Below, one piece after another: positions 1-7,526 of a stretch of DNA of 64,000 bases. Source of the stretch: Desulfoferula sp040751985 (GTDB taxonomy: Bacteria; Desulfobacterota; Desulfarculia; Desulfarculales; Desulfarculaceae); NCBI GenBank assembly GCA_040751985.1, contig JBFMFU010000082.1:1-64000 (forward strand). Direction: 5' to 3'. The position numbers and the translations under genes were made by a program. Position 1 is the first letter of the stretch. Each line of letters starts with the position of its first letter. Under the pieces are notes generated by a model. That model saw nothing but the letters and a program-made list of their open reading frames with translations. It made no database searches and was not told the origin of the DNA.

Positions 1-2
1 AA

Positions 3-107
3 CCTTACAAACTGGCCCTCATCGCCGTCATGAGAAAAATGATCGTCACCCTCAATGCCATGATGAAAAACAAATCCCCATGGCAGCACAACCCTCAAAT
101 CACATGA
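3..107 (+). CDS. IS110-family transposase, C-terminal tail (partial)
   Basis: The first 107 bases read in frame as the last 34 residues of a protein, from PYKLALIAVMRKM through IVTLNAMMKNKSPW to a TGA stop. The 'ALIAVMRK...LNAM...W' ending is typical of the C-terminal (transposase_20) part of IS110/IS1111 transposases, which use a DEDD catalytic domain upstream. The rest lies left of the window, so it cannot be said whether the copy is intact. The region is clearly AT-richer than the genes that follow, as expected of acquired DNA. The element's right end should lie between this stop and the terminator near 176, but no inverted repeat could be recognised, which is usual for IS110. Confidence 0.68.
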   Translation, partial: PYKLALIAVMRKMIVTLNAMMKNKSPWQHNPQIT

Positions 108-175
108 TTGACAACACGGTTGCTACAATTTACAATTTAGGTGTCACATCCGATTCTTTCCCCGCAACCGCAATG

Positions 176-203
176 AAAAAACGGGCGGGCACAAACCCCG
201 CCC
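176..203 (-). terminator. Rho-independent terminator after the KefB-type antiporter gene
   Basis: Read on the minus strand, a 7 bp GC-only stem (GGGCGGG / CCCGCCC, loop of 7) is followed one base later by six T. It sits 25 bases past the antiporter stop codon and separates that gene from the transposase remnant. Confidence 0.75.
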
Positions 204-227
204 CCACGCTTAAACCGCATATATTCC

Positions 228-2174
228 CTACGCTCTAAACAAATCCCTGCCGCGGGCCAGGTGCTCGGGCTTAGCCATGAGCACCAGCAGATCGCCGGGC
301 TCCAGGCCGGTGTCCGCGCCGGGGTCGGAGACCACCTGCTCGCCCCGGCGCACCGCCAGCACCGTGAGGCCGTGGCCGCGGCGCAGGCCCAGCTCGCCGA
401 TGGTGGCGCCGGCCGCGGCCGAGCCCGCCTGCACCCGCACCGTGGCGATGGACACGTCGCTGAGAAAGCGCGACAGGTCGGCGCCGGCCTGGGCCGACAC
501 CGGCTGGCGCAACATCTCGTAGCCCTCGGCGCGTAGCTGGGCCACCAGGGCCTCGATCTCCTCCTGGGGCACGAAAAAGCGCCGCAGCACCCGAGCGAAT
601 ATCTCCACCGCGGTTTCGTACTCCTCGGGGATCACCTCGTCGGCGCCCAGCTCGGCCAGGGTCTCCATCTCCTGCAAAAAGCGGGTGCGGGCGATGATGT
701 ACAGGCCGGGGTGCAGGCTGCGCGCCGTGGCCACCACCCGGCGGGTGGCCACCGGGTCGGCCAGGGCCACGGCCAGAGCCTTGGCCCGCGCCAGGCCGGC
801 GTGCTCCAGCACCGCCGGGTTCACCGCGTCGCCGTAAATGATGGGCTCGCCGCGGGCCTGCTCCTCGCGCACCGTGGCCGGGTTCATCTCCACCACCAGG
901 TAGGGGATGCCCGCGGCCTGGGCGGCGCGGGCCACGTTGCGGCCGTTGATGCCGTAGCCCACCACCACCAGGTGGCCCTCCAGCGGGGGCGCGCTGCGGG
1001 CGTGGCCGGCCAGCCAGCCCGGCGGGGCCCGGCGGGCCACACGCGAGCCCAGGGACACCATCAGGGGCGTGAGCAGCATGGTGACCACCGACACCACCAA
1101 AATTAGCTGGAAGGTCTGCTGGCTGATCAGTTCCAGACCCAGGCCGGCCCGGGCCAGGACAAAGGAGAACTCACCCACCTGGCTGAGCATCAGGCCTACG
1201 GCCAGGGCCACCCGCAGTGGGTAGCGCAGGAGCAGGGCTGCGGCCCCGGCCAGCAGCGTCTTGCCCGCCAGCACCAGCAGGGAGCCCACGGCCACCCACT
1301 CCGGGTGCCGCGCCAGAAAGCCCAGGTCCAGCAGCATGCCCACGGACACGAAAAACAGGCTGGTGAACAGGTCGCGCAGGGGCAGCACGCTGCCGATGGT
1401 CTGGTGGGAGTAGCGGCTCTCGGCCACGATCAGCCCGGCGGCGAAGGCGCCCAGGGCCAGGCTGAGGCCGGCCCAGGCCGTGAGCCAGGCCACGCCCAAA
1501 AGCAGCGCCGCGATGGTGACCGTGAACAGCTCGCGGCTGCGGGTGCCGGCCACCGCGTTGAGCAGGCGGGGGGCGGCCCAGCGGTAGCCCGCGGCCAGCA
1601 CCGCCAGCACCACCAGGCCCTTGAGGGCCAGGCCCCAGCCCGGAGCCTGCTGGCCGCCGGCCACGGACAACAGGGGCGCGGCCAACAGCATCACCACCGC
1701 GATCACGTCCTGGAAGATGAGGATGGCCAGGACGGCGCGGCCCTGGGCGCTGTCCACCTCGGCCTTCTCCTGCAAGAGCTTGAGCACGATGGCGGTGCTG
1801 GACAGCGCGGCCAGAAAGCCGATGAACACCGCCGGCCCAGGTTTGAGGCCCATGAACAGCGCCGCGGCCGCGGCCGCGGCCAGGGTGGCGGCCACCTGCA
1901 TGGCCCCGCCCACCAGGATGGGGGTGCGCATGCGGTTGAGCTCGCGGACCGAGAACTCCAGGCCGATGGTGAACAGCAGCAGCACTACGCCCAGCTCGGC
2001 CAGGGCCTCCACCTGGTGGGCGTCGGCCACCAGGCCCAGGCCGTGCGGCCCGGCCACCACGCCGGTGAGCAAAAAGCCGATGATGGTGGGGATGCGCAGC
2101 CGGTGGCACACGAACACCACCACCATGGCTAGGCCGCAGATGACCACGATGTCGCGCAGGAAGTGCAGCTCCAA
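228..2174 (-). CDS. KefB/CPA2-type monovalent cation:proton antiporter with TrkA domains
   Basis: Integral inner-membrane antiporter of the CPA2 family, probably exchanging K+ or Na+ for protons. About 390 N-terminal residues form the multi-span exchanger domain (LLFTIGLEFS, IFQDVIAV and LSQVGEFSFVLA are family hallmarks). A TrkA-N Rossmann domain follows (VVVGYGINGR near residue 410), then a TrkA-C ligand-binding domain at the C-terminus. I chose the TTG start at 2174 (protein begins LELHFLRDIV, 648 aa) because GGGAGG stands 6 bases upstream. The longer reading to 2348 adds a low-complexity leader that runs through the upstream terminator. The gene stands alone between two terminators. The transported ion cannot be told from sequence. 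Confidence 0.9.
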   Translation of the reverse strand: MELHFLRDIVVICGLAMVVVFVCHRLRIPTIIGFLLTGVVAGPHGLGLVADAHQVEALAELGVVLLLFTIGLEFSVRELNRMRTPILVGGAMQVAATLAAAAAAALFMGLKPGPAVFIGFLAALSSTAIVLKLLQEKAEVDSAQGRAVLAILIFQDVIAVVMLLAAPLLSVAGGQQAPGWGLALKGLVVLAVLAAGYRWAAPRLLNAVAGTRSRELFTVTIAALLLGVAWLTAWAGLSLALGAFAAGLIVAESRYSHQTIGSVLPLRDLFTSLFFVSVGMLLDLGFLARHPEWVAVGSLLVLAGKTLLAGAAALLLRYPLRVALAVGLMLSQVGEFSFVLARAGLGLELISQQTFQLILVVSVVTMLLTPLMVSLGSRVARRAPPGWLAGHARSAPPLEGHLVVVGYGINGRNVARAAQAAGIPYLVVEMNPATVREEQARGEPIIYGDAVNPAVLEHAGLARAKALAVALADPVATRRVVATARSLHPGLYIIARTRFLQEMETLAELGADEVIPEEYETAVEIFARVLRRFFVPQEEIEALVAQLRAEGYEMLRQPVSAQAGADLSRFLSDVSIATVRVQAGSAAAGATIGELGLRRGHGLTVLAVRRGEQVVSDPGADTGLEPGDLLVLMAKPEHLARGRDLFRA

Positions 2175-2313
2175 GGACGCCTCCCAAGGGCCGGGTGTGC
2201 AGAGCGGGCCTGGTTCAGAGCATAGCACAGAGGATTGGTTTTGACGGCGACGGGGGAGGGGGAGAAGAATATGGCTGGTTAGCGAGGCGTAACCCGCCTT
2301 TCGGTTTCTCCTG

Positions 2314-2339
2314 AAAAAGGGCGGGGGGAACCCCCGCCC
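2314..2339 (-). terminator. Rho-independent terminator after the XRE-cupin gene
   Basis: A 9 bp perfect stem (GGGCGGGGG with CCCCCGCCC, 3-base loop) is followed on the minus strand by TTTTT. It lies 32 bases after the regulator stop and upstream of the antiporter start, so it ends the fabD-regulator transcript. Confidence 0.8.
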
Positions 2340-2370
2340 CTCCTTCAAAACCTAGCTTTTTCTTCCGCGC

Positions 2371-3075
2371 CTACTTCGCCTGGCTATAAATCACCGCCAG
2401 TATCTTGGCCGGCTTGTCGTTATATGGCCGCACCAGGTGCGGCACGGTGGAGTCGTAGTAGATGGCGTCGCCCGGCGAGAGCACCTCGATGGCGTCGCCC
2501 ACCAGGGCCTCCATCTGCCCCTCCAGCACGTAGATGAACTCCTCGCCGTCGTGGGTGGAGGGGTCCACGGTCTCCTTGGTGGGCTGCAGGGTGACGATGA
2601 ACGGCTCCATGGAGCGGTTCTTCTTGCGCGGGGCCAGGGTCTCGTAGGAGTAGCCGTAGCTGGTGCCCTTCTGGCTGGCGAAGCGGCTCATCTGCTGGCG
2701 CTCGGCCACGCGCACCACGGTGTAGGGCCGGTCCTCGCCGCTGGCGATGAGGGTGCCCAGGCGCATGTCCAGGGCCTTGCCCAGCTTGATGAGGATGCCC
2801 AGGGGCGGGCTGGCGGTCTCGGCCTCGATCTCGGCCAGCATCTCCTGGGGCAGGCCGGTGCGCTGGGCCAGGTCGTTCAGGCTCAGGCCTTTGTGTTCGC
2901 GGAACTGCCTTATGCGCTGGCCCACGGGCAGGTCGCGGTCCGTGGCGGTGGGCGCGCGCTTGGCGGCGATGGCCTCCACGCCGGCCAGGTAGTCGCTCTG
3001 CCGGCGGGAGCCCCCGCCCAGGTCGTTCATCTGGTCCATGAGGTTGTGGTGACCTTTTTCCTTGTCGCGCGGCAT
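2371..3075 (-). CDS. XRE-family transcriptional regulator with C-terminal cupin domain
   Basis: A 234-residue cytoplasmic regulator. Residues ~50-105 form a helix-turn-helix of the Cro/XRE type (GQRIRQFREHKGLSLNDLAQRTGL). Residues ~155-230 form a cupin_2 barrel (HDGEEFIYVLEGQMEALVG, then GDAIYYDSTVPH) that usually binds a small ligand or metal. The ATG at 3075 has AAGGAGA just upstream. It lies 56 bases after fabD on the same strand and shares its terminator, so it is probably cotranscribed with it. That hints at a role in lipid or acyl metabolism, but the ligand is unknown. SutR/PuuR-type regulators share this architecture. Confidence 0.88.
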   Translation of the reverse strand: MPRDKEKGHHNLMDQMNDLGGGSRRQSDYLAGVEAIAAKRAPTATDRDLPVGQRIRQFREHKGLSLNDLAQRTGLPQEMLAEIEAETASPPLGILIKLGKALDMRLGTLIASGEDRPYTVVRVAERQQMSRFASQKGTSYGYSYETLAPRKKNRSMEPFIVTLQPTKETVDPSTHDGEEFIYVLEGQMEALVGDAIEVLSPGDAIYYDSTVPHLVRPYNDKPAKILAVIYSQAK

Positions 3076-3131
3076 GCTCTTTCTCCTTGGCGGCTGGCCT
3101 GCCTAAGCCTAACCGCGGCGAGGCGCCTCGG

Positions 3132-4061
3132 TCAAACCGTGCACGCGGCCCGCACCTTTTCCAGGTCCGCCGGCTCCTGCACGGTGAGCACCGTGGTTTC
3201 AGCGGGGGCGGTCTTTTTGATCAGCCCGGCCAATACGTTCTTGGGCCCGGCCTCGATGAAGGTGTCCACGCCCGCGGCCAAGAGGGCCTCTATGGTCTGC
3301 ACCCAGCGCACCGGCGAGGTGAGCTGCGTGAGCAGCTCGGCCTTGATCAGGGCCGCGTCCTGCGTGGGCGCGCCGGTGGTGTTGGGCGCGTGCAGGCAGG
3401 TGAGCGGCTCGAAGCTGGTGTCGCTGATGGCCGCGGCCATGTCCTGGCCGGCGGCGGCTATGAGGGGGCTGTGCCAGGCGCCGGAGACCTTCAGGGGGAT
3501 GGCCTTGTAGCCCCGCTCCTTGGCCAGCTTGCCCGCCGCGGCCACGGCCTCGGCGGCGCCGGTGATCACGGTCTGCGAGGGGGTGTTGTAGTTGGCCGGC
3601 TGCACCACGCCTTCTATGGCCTGGCACAGATCGGCCACCTCCTCGGGCGAGGCGCCCATGATGGCGGCCATGGCGCCGGGGTTGGCGGCGGCGTCGCGGT
3701 CCATGAGCCGGCCGCGCAGGCTGACCAGGCGCAGGCAGTCGGCCGGGCTCAGGGCGCCGGCCGCGCACAGGGCCGCGTACTCGCCCACGCTGTGACCGGC
3801 CACAGCCGCGGGACGCACGCCGGCCTGGCTCAGCGCCTGCCAGCAGACCAGGTCTACGGCGATCACCGCCGGCTGCAGGTTCACGGTCTGGGTCAGCTCC
3901 TCCATAGGCCCTTCGAAGCAGAGCTTGGCGATGGGCAGGCCGCTGGCCTCCTCGGCCAGGGCGAACAGTGCCCGCGCTTTTTCCGAGGCGTCGTAAAAGG
4001 CCTGGCCCATGCCCACGTACTGGGAGCCCTGACCCGGAAAAACCACCGCCACCTTGGCCAT
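3132..4061 (-). CDS. fabD: Malonyl-CoA:ACP transacylase
   Basis: Transfers malonyl from CoA to acyl carrier protein to start type II fatty acid synthesis. The FPGQGSQ motif is at residues 8-14, the nucleophile Ser91 lies in GHSVGEY, and the partner histidine sits in SGAWHSPL near residue 198. At 309 residues it has the usual length. I chose the ATG at 4061 (MAKVAVVF), with GGAGG 8 bases upstream; an upstream ATG at 4076 lacks a site. The gene stands apart from fabF, fabG and acpP and is followed by the XRE-cupin regulator. A sigma70-like promoter lies ahead of it. Confidence 0.95.
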   Translation of the reverse strand: MAKVAVVFPGQGSQYVGMGQAFYDASEKARALFALAEEASGLPIAKLCFEGPMEELTQTVNLQPAVIAVDLVCWQALSQAGVRPAAVAGHSVGEYAALCAAGALSPADCLRLVSLRGRLMDRDAAANPGAMAAIMGASPEEVADLCQAIEGVVQPANYNTPSQTVITGAAEAVAAAGKLAKERGYKAIPLKVSGAWHSPLIAAAGQDMAAAISDTSFEPLTCLHAPNTTGAPTQDAALIKAELLTQLTSPVRWVQTIEALLAAGVDTFIEAGPKNVLAGLIKKTAPAETTVLTVQEPADLEKVRAACTV

Positions 4062-4108
4062 GCCCGCCTCCTTCAAATCGTGGTCACAGGGCGCAAAACT
4101 GAGAAATC

Positions 4109-4137
4109 AATCTACTAAAAGGCCTGGGGGCTGTCAA
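4109..4137 (-). promoter_or_regulatory. Sigma70-like promoter of fabD
   Basis: On the minus strand a perfect -35 TTGACA (4132-4137) is separated by 17 bases from TAGATT (4109-4114, 4 of 6 matches). It is about 48 bases before the fabD ATG, in the 101-base gap after glgC, and would drive fabD and the regulator independently of glgC. Confidence 0.6.
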
Positions 4138-4162
4138 CGCCGGGCCGGGAGTCGGGCGGGGA

Positions 4163-5440
4163 TCAGCCTTTGAAGTAGCCCTTAGGCACCACGGTGATGC
4201 TGCGGGGGGTGACCGTGAAGCGCTCGCGGTCCTCCTGGGGGTCGATACCGATCTGGGTGCCGGGGGGCAGGTGGTTGGACTTGTCGATGATGGCCTTCTT
4301 GATGCGGCAATGGCGGCCGATGATTACGTCGTCCATGATCACGCTCTCGTCCACCTGAGACCAGGACTGCACCACCACGTTGGGGCTGAGCACCGAGTTG
4401 CGCACCACCGCCCCGCTGATGATGCAGCCCTGGCCCACCAACGAGTCCAGGGCCATGCCCAGGCGGGGCGGGTCGGCGTGACGCTCCTGGAAGACGAACT
4501 TGGCCGGCGGCAACTGGCGGCGGTAGGTGCGCAGGGGCCAGAGCTGGCCGTAGAGGTTGAAGTAGGGGTCCACGCCGCACAGGTCCATGTTGGCGTTCCA
4601 GTAGGCGTCCAGGCTGCCCACGTCGCGCCAGTAGCCCGAGTCGTTGGTGCGCTCCTGCAGCACCAGGGAGCGCTCGCCGCCCGGGCCGGTGAGCCAGGAG
4701 TAGTCGCGGATGCGGTTGTGGGCCCGGTAGGGGTAGGCCAGCACCCGGTAGCGGTCCAACAGGGCCGGGATGATGTCGTGGCCGAAGTCCATGCCCGGAC
4801 TTTCTTCCAGCATCTCCAGCAGCACGTCCCGGTTGAACAGGTAGATGCCCATGCTGGCCAGGGAGTGGGCCTCGTCGCCGGGGATGCAGGCCGGCTCCGA
4901 GGGCTTTTCCTGGAAGCCCTTGATCACGAAGTCGCCGTCCACCTGCAGCACGCCGTAGGAGCAGGCGATGTCCCGGCCCACCTCGATCACGGCGATGCTC
5001 ACCTGAGCCTGCTTATCGTCGTGGTAACGTCGCAGCAGGCTGTAGTCCATCTTGTACACGTGGTCGCCGGAGAGGATCAGGACGCGGTTGATGTTCTCCT
5101 CGCGCTCCAGCAGGTACATGTTCTGGCGCACGCTGTCGGCGGTGCCCTGGTACCAGGTCTCGCCGGTGCGCATCTGGGGGCTGACGATGCGCAGCCAGTG
5201 GCCCAGGTCATAGGAGAAGATGTTCCAGCCCGCCTCCAGGTGGTCCACCAGGGACTGGCTCTTGTACTGGGGCAGGACCATGATCTTGTAGATGCCGCTG
5301 TTGACCGCGTTGCTGAGCGTGAGGTCGATCAGGCGGTAGGCCCCGCCGAAGGGCACCGAGGGCTTGGAGCGGTCGCGGGTCAGGGGGGACAGGCGCTCGC
5401 CCTTGCCGCCGGCCATGATGATGGCCAGGGTGTCTTTCAT
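4163..5440 (-). CDS. glgC: Glucose-1-phosphate adenylyltransferase (ADP-glucose pyrophosphorylase)
   Basis: Makes ADP-glucose from glucose-1-phosphate and ATP, the committed step of bacterial glycogen synthesis. The N-terminal nucleotidyltransferase has the ATP loop IMAGGKGERLSPLT, the activator-site lysine in RSKPSVPFGG, the catalytic aspartate in LSGDHVYKMDY and the sugar-phosphate lysine in GFQEKP. The C-terminal third is a left-handed beta-helix (LVGQGCIISGAVVRNSV). At 425 residues it matches the family. Compared with the Escherichia coli enzyme as I recall it, there is an extra stretch just before YWRDVG. No glgA or glgB is nearby. The gene follows the AI-2E-family gene by 5 bases and is probably cotranscribed with it. 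Confidence 0.94.
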   Translation of the reverse strand: MKDTLAIIMAGGKGERLSPLTRDRSKPSVPFGGAYRLIDLTLSNAVNSGIYKIMVLPQYKSQSLVDHLEAGWNIFSYDLGHWLRIVSPQMRTGETWYQGTADSVRQNMYLLEREENINRVLILSGDHVYKMDYSLLRRYHDDKQAQVSIAVIEVGRDIACSYGVLQVDGDFVIKGFQEKPSEPACIPGDEAHSLASMGIYLFNRDVLLEMLEESPGMDFGHDIIPALLDRYRVLAYPYRAHNRIRDYSWLTGPGGERSLVLQERTNDSGYWRDVGSLDAYWNANMDLCGVDPYFNLYGQLWPLRTYRRQLPPAKFVFQERHADPPRLGMALDSLVGQGCIISGAVVRNSVLSPNVVVQSWSQVDESVIMDDVIIGRHCRIKKAIIDKSNHLPPGTQIGIDPQEDRERFTVTPRSITVVPKGYFKG

Positions 5441-5445
5441 CGGCC

Positions 5446-6570
5446 TTACTCCGTCTTGCGGCCGCCCTCCGGGGCGGCCGGCAGCCCCCCGCTGGCGTGC
5501 AGGATGTGCAGGCGATAGATCTCCAAGAGCGATAGCAGCAGGGCCAGCACCATGGGGCCCAGCAAGAGCCCCACCACTCCGAACAGGGACAGGCCACCCA
5601 GCACGCTGAAGAATACCAGCACCGGGTGCAGACCCGAGGCCCCGCTGATCAGCCTGGGCCGCAGGAAGTTGTCGCAGCCCACCGCGGCCACCAGGCACCA
5701 GATCAGCACCCCCACACCCTGGCCCAGGTGGCCCACGGCCATCAAGTAGACGCCGCCCGGCACCCAGACCAGGGCCGTGCCCACCATGGGCACCACCGAG
5801 GCGAAGACCATCACCGTGCCCCAGAAAGGCGCGTTGGGTACCCCGAAGATCCAGAAGCCCAGCCCGCCCAGCACGCCCTGCAGAAGGGCCAGCACCACGG
5901 TGCCGGTGAAGGTGGAGCGCATGATGGAGAGCACCTCGTCGCGCATCTGGCGGCTCATGCCCTCGGGTAGGGGGCTGAGGCTCAGCAGGCGCTCGGCGGC
6001 GGTGTGGCCGTCCATGAGCAGGTAGAAGGTCACGATCATCATCAGCACGAAGTCGATGACCAGGTTGGTGATGCCCTTGAGCAGGCCGGCCAGGTTGGAG
6101 TAGAGCAGGCTGCTGACCCGGCGCACCAGCTCGCCGGCCTGCTGCAGCACGTCGGCCTTGCTCATGCCCAGGGCGTCCTGCAGGCGGTCCAGCCAGGGCC
6201 CCAGGTGGCCCAGGCCCTGCTGCACGCTCTGCTGCAGGGAGTCGCCCTGCAGCTCCCGGCTCACCGAGTTGTACATGTCCAGGGCCTGGGAGGCGATGAC
6301 GCCGGTGATGAAGTACAGGGGCAGCACGATGATGACGATGAACAGCACCACGGTGATGGCCGCGGCCAGGGTGCGCCGGCCGCGCACCAGCCACAGCATC
6401 TTGGCGTACAGCGGGCCGCCCATCACCGCCAGCACCACGGCCAGGAAGATGGGCACCAGGAAGGGCCGCACCAGTTGATAGGAGAGATACAGCACAAGCA
6501 AGATGGCGATGCCGAAGAACCAGCGGCTGGCCGCAGTGGCAAAGGGCTTGTTTTCGTTGAGTCCTTGCAT
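5446..6570 (-). CDS. AI-2E family transporter (PerM-like membrane protein)
   Basis: A 374-residue polytopic inner-membrane protein of the AI-2E/PerM family (PF01594 type). Two hydrophobic spans lie in the first 80 residues. A soluble helical region follows (~90-150), then a cluster of spans with the family-typical pattern around LMMIVTFYLLMDG, GTVVLALLQGVLGGLGFWIFGVPNAPFWG and PMVGTALVWVPGG. Members export small molecules or ions, but substrate assignments from homology are unreliable. It starts 2 bases after the nitrilase-like gene and ends 5 bases before glgC, so the three genes form an operon. Confidence 0.88.
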   Translation of the reverse strand: MQGLNENKPFATAASRWFFGIAILLVLYLSYQLVRPFLVPIFLAVVLAVMGGPLYAKMLWLVRGRRTLAAAITVVLFIVIIVLPLYFITGVIASQALDMYNSVSRELQGDSLQQSVQQGLGHLGPWLDRLQDALGMSKADVLQQAGELVRRVSSLLYSNLAGLLKGITNLVIDFVLMMIVTFYLLMDGHTAAERLLSLSPLPEGMSRQMRDEVLSIMRSTFTGTVVLALLQGVLGGLGFWIFGVPNAPFWGTVMVFASVVPMVGTALVWVPGGVYLMAVGHLGQGVGVLIWCLVAAVGCDNFLRPRLISGASGLHPVLVFFSVLGGLSLFGVVGLLLGPMVLALLLSLLEIYRLHILHASGGLPAAPEGGRKTE

Positions 6571-6572
6571 GC

Positions 6573-7397
6573 TCAGAGCAACTCCCGCCAGATGCGAGGC
6601 AAAAGCTGGGCCTGAGCCGTGGAGTCCAGACGGCGGCGGGCGCTGGTCACCCGCTGCGGAGACACCTCGGCCAGGGCCACCCCCGGTCCTGGCTCACACT
6701 GGGCCAGCACCTCGCCCCAGGGCCCGGCGATCATGGACTGGCCCCAGCTCTCCCGGCCGCCGCCGTGGGGGCCCCACTGGGCCGCGGCCAGCACGTAACA
6801 AGCGTTCTCCAGGGCCCGGGCGCGCACCAGTATCTCCCAATGGTCCCGGCCGGTGCCCTTGGCAAAGGCCGAGGGCGCGGTGAACACCGTGGCCCCCTTG
6901 AGGCGCAGGCGACGGTACATCTCGGGGAATCGCAAGTCAAAGCCTATGGTTAGGCCCAGGACTCCCACCGGCGACTCCACCGTGACCAGCCTCTGTCCGG
7001 CCCGCACGTACTTGGATTCGGTCCAGGCCGCCTGGCCGGGCACCTCCAGGTCGAAGCGATGGATTTTCTGGTAATAGCCCTGCAGACGGCCCTGGTCATC
7101 CACCACCGGGCTGGTGTTGAACACTCGGCTGGTGCCTCGGGCGCGCTGGGCAAAGGTGCCGCCTACCAGCCACAAGCCGTGCTTGATCGCCTGCTCACAT
7201 AGAAACTTGAGCAGCGTCCCCTTGAGGAGCTGGGCAGAGGACGGCATCTGGGCTATGTCGGATAAGTACGCGAAATGTTCGGGTAATACGGCGAAGCTGG
7301 CCCCTGCTTCCCTGGCCTGGGTTAGCAAGGCGGCCGCCTGGTCCAGGTTGGCCTCGCGGTCCTCAGTGGATTGGGTCTGAATCACGGCGGCGATCAT
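6573..7397 (-). CDS. Nitrilase-superfamily protein lacking the catalytic cysteine
   Basis: A carbon-nitrogen hydrolase-fold protein of the Nit1/Nit2 type, 274 residues from the ATG at 7397. The catalytic glutamate (VLPEHF, residue ~41) and lysine (YYQKIHRFD) of the Glu-Lys-Cys triad are present. The nucleophile position, normally Cys in GLxICYDxRFPE, reads GLTIGFDLRFPE: the codon is GGC, one base from TGC. As it stands the protein should not hydrolyse amides. It could be a binding pseudoenzyme, a recent mutation or a sequencing error. A -10 box 6 bases before this ATG would make the transcript leaderless. First gene of the operon with the AI-2E-family gene and glgC. Confidence 0.85.
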   Translation of the reverse strand: MIAAVIQTQSTEDREANLDQAAALLTQAREAGASFAVLPEHFAYLSDIAQMPSSAQLLKGTLLKFLCEQAIKHGLWLVGGTFAQRARGTSRVFNTSPVVDDQGRLQGYYQKIHRFDLEVPGQAAWTESKYVRAGQRLVTVESPVGVLGLTIGFDLRFPEMYRRLRLKGATVFTAPSAFAKGTGRDHWEILVRARALENACYVLAAAQWGPHGGGRESWGQSMIAGPWGEVLAQCEPGPGVALAEVSPQRVTSARRRLDSTAQAQLLPRIWRELL

Positions 7398-7403
7398 AGC
7401 TGC

Positions 7404-7433
7404 ATTATAGTGCGCCCGAGCCCGGCGGCCCAA
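7404..7433 (-). promoter_or_regulatory. Promoter of the nitrilase-like gene, apparently leaderless
   Basis: On the minus strand TATAAT (7404-7409) follows TTGGGC (7428-7433) after 18 bases. Only 6 bases separate the perfect -10 box from the ATG at 7397, so transcription should start at or next to the A of the start codon. No ribosome binding site is possible for this start, which supports a leaderless mRNA if the ATG is right. Confidence 0.5.
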
Positions 7434-7526
7434 GCCAAAAGAGCGGTGGCGGCGCTCAGTTGCCCCCTAAACAGCAGTATGCTAGCATGAGACGGCAGTC
7501 TATGGGGCTGTCAGGTGGAGGAGGAC

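Noticed and set aside
4163..6394. A single 743-residue fusion of the AI-2E-region frame with GlgC
   Set aside because: The upstream part is the wrong frame of the AI-2E-family gene (Pro, Gly, Arg and His rich). GlgC starts at its own ATG at 5440 with a full-length family match.
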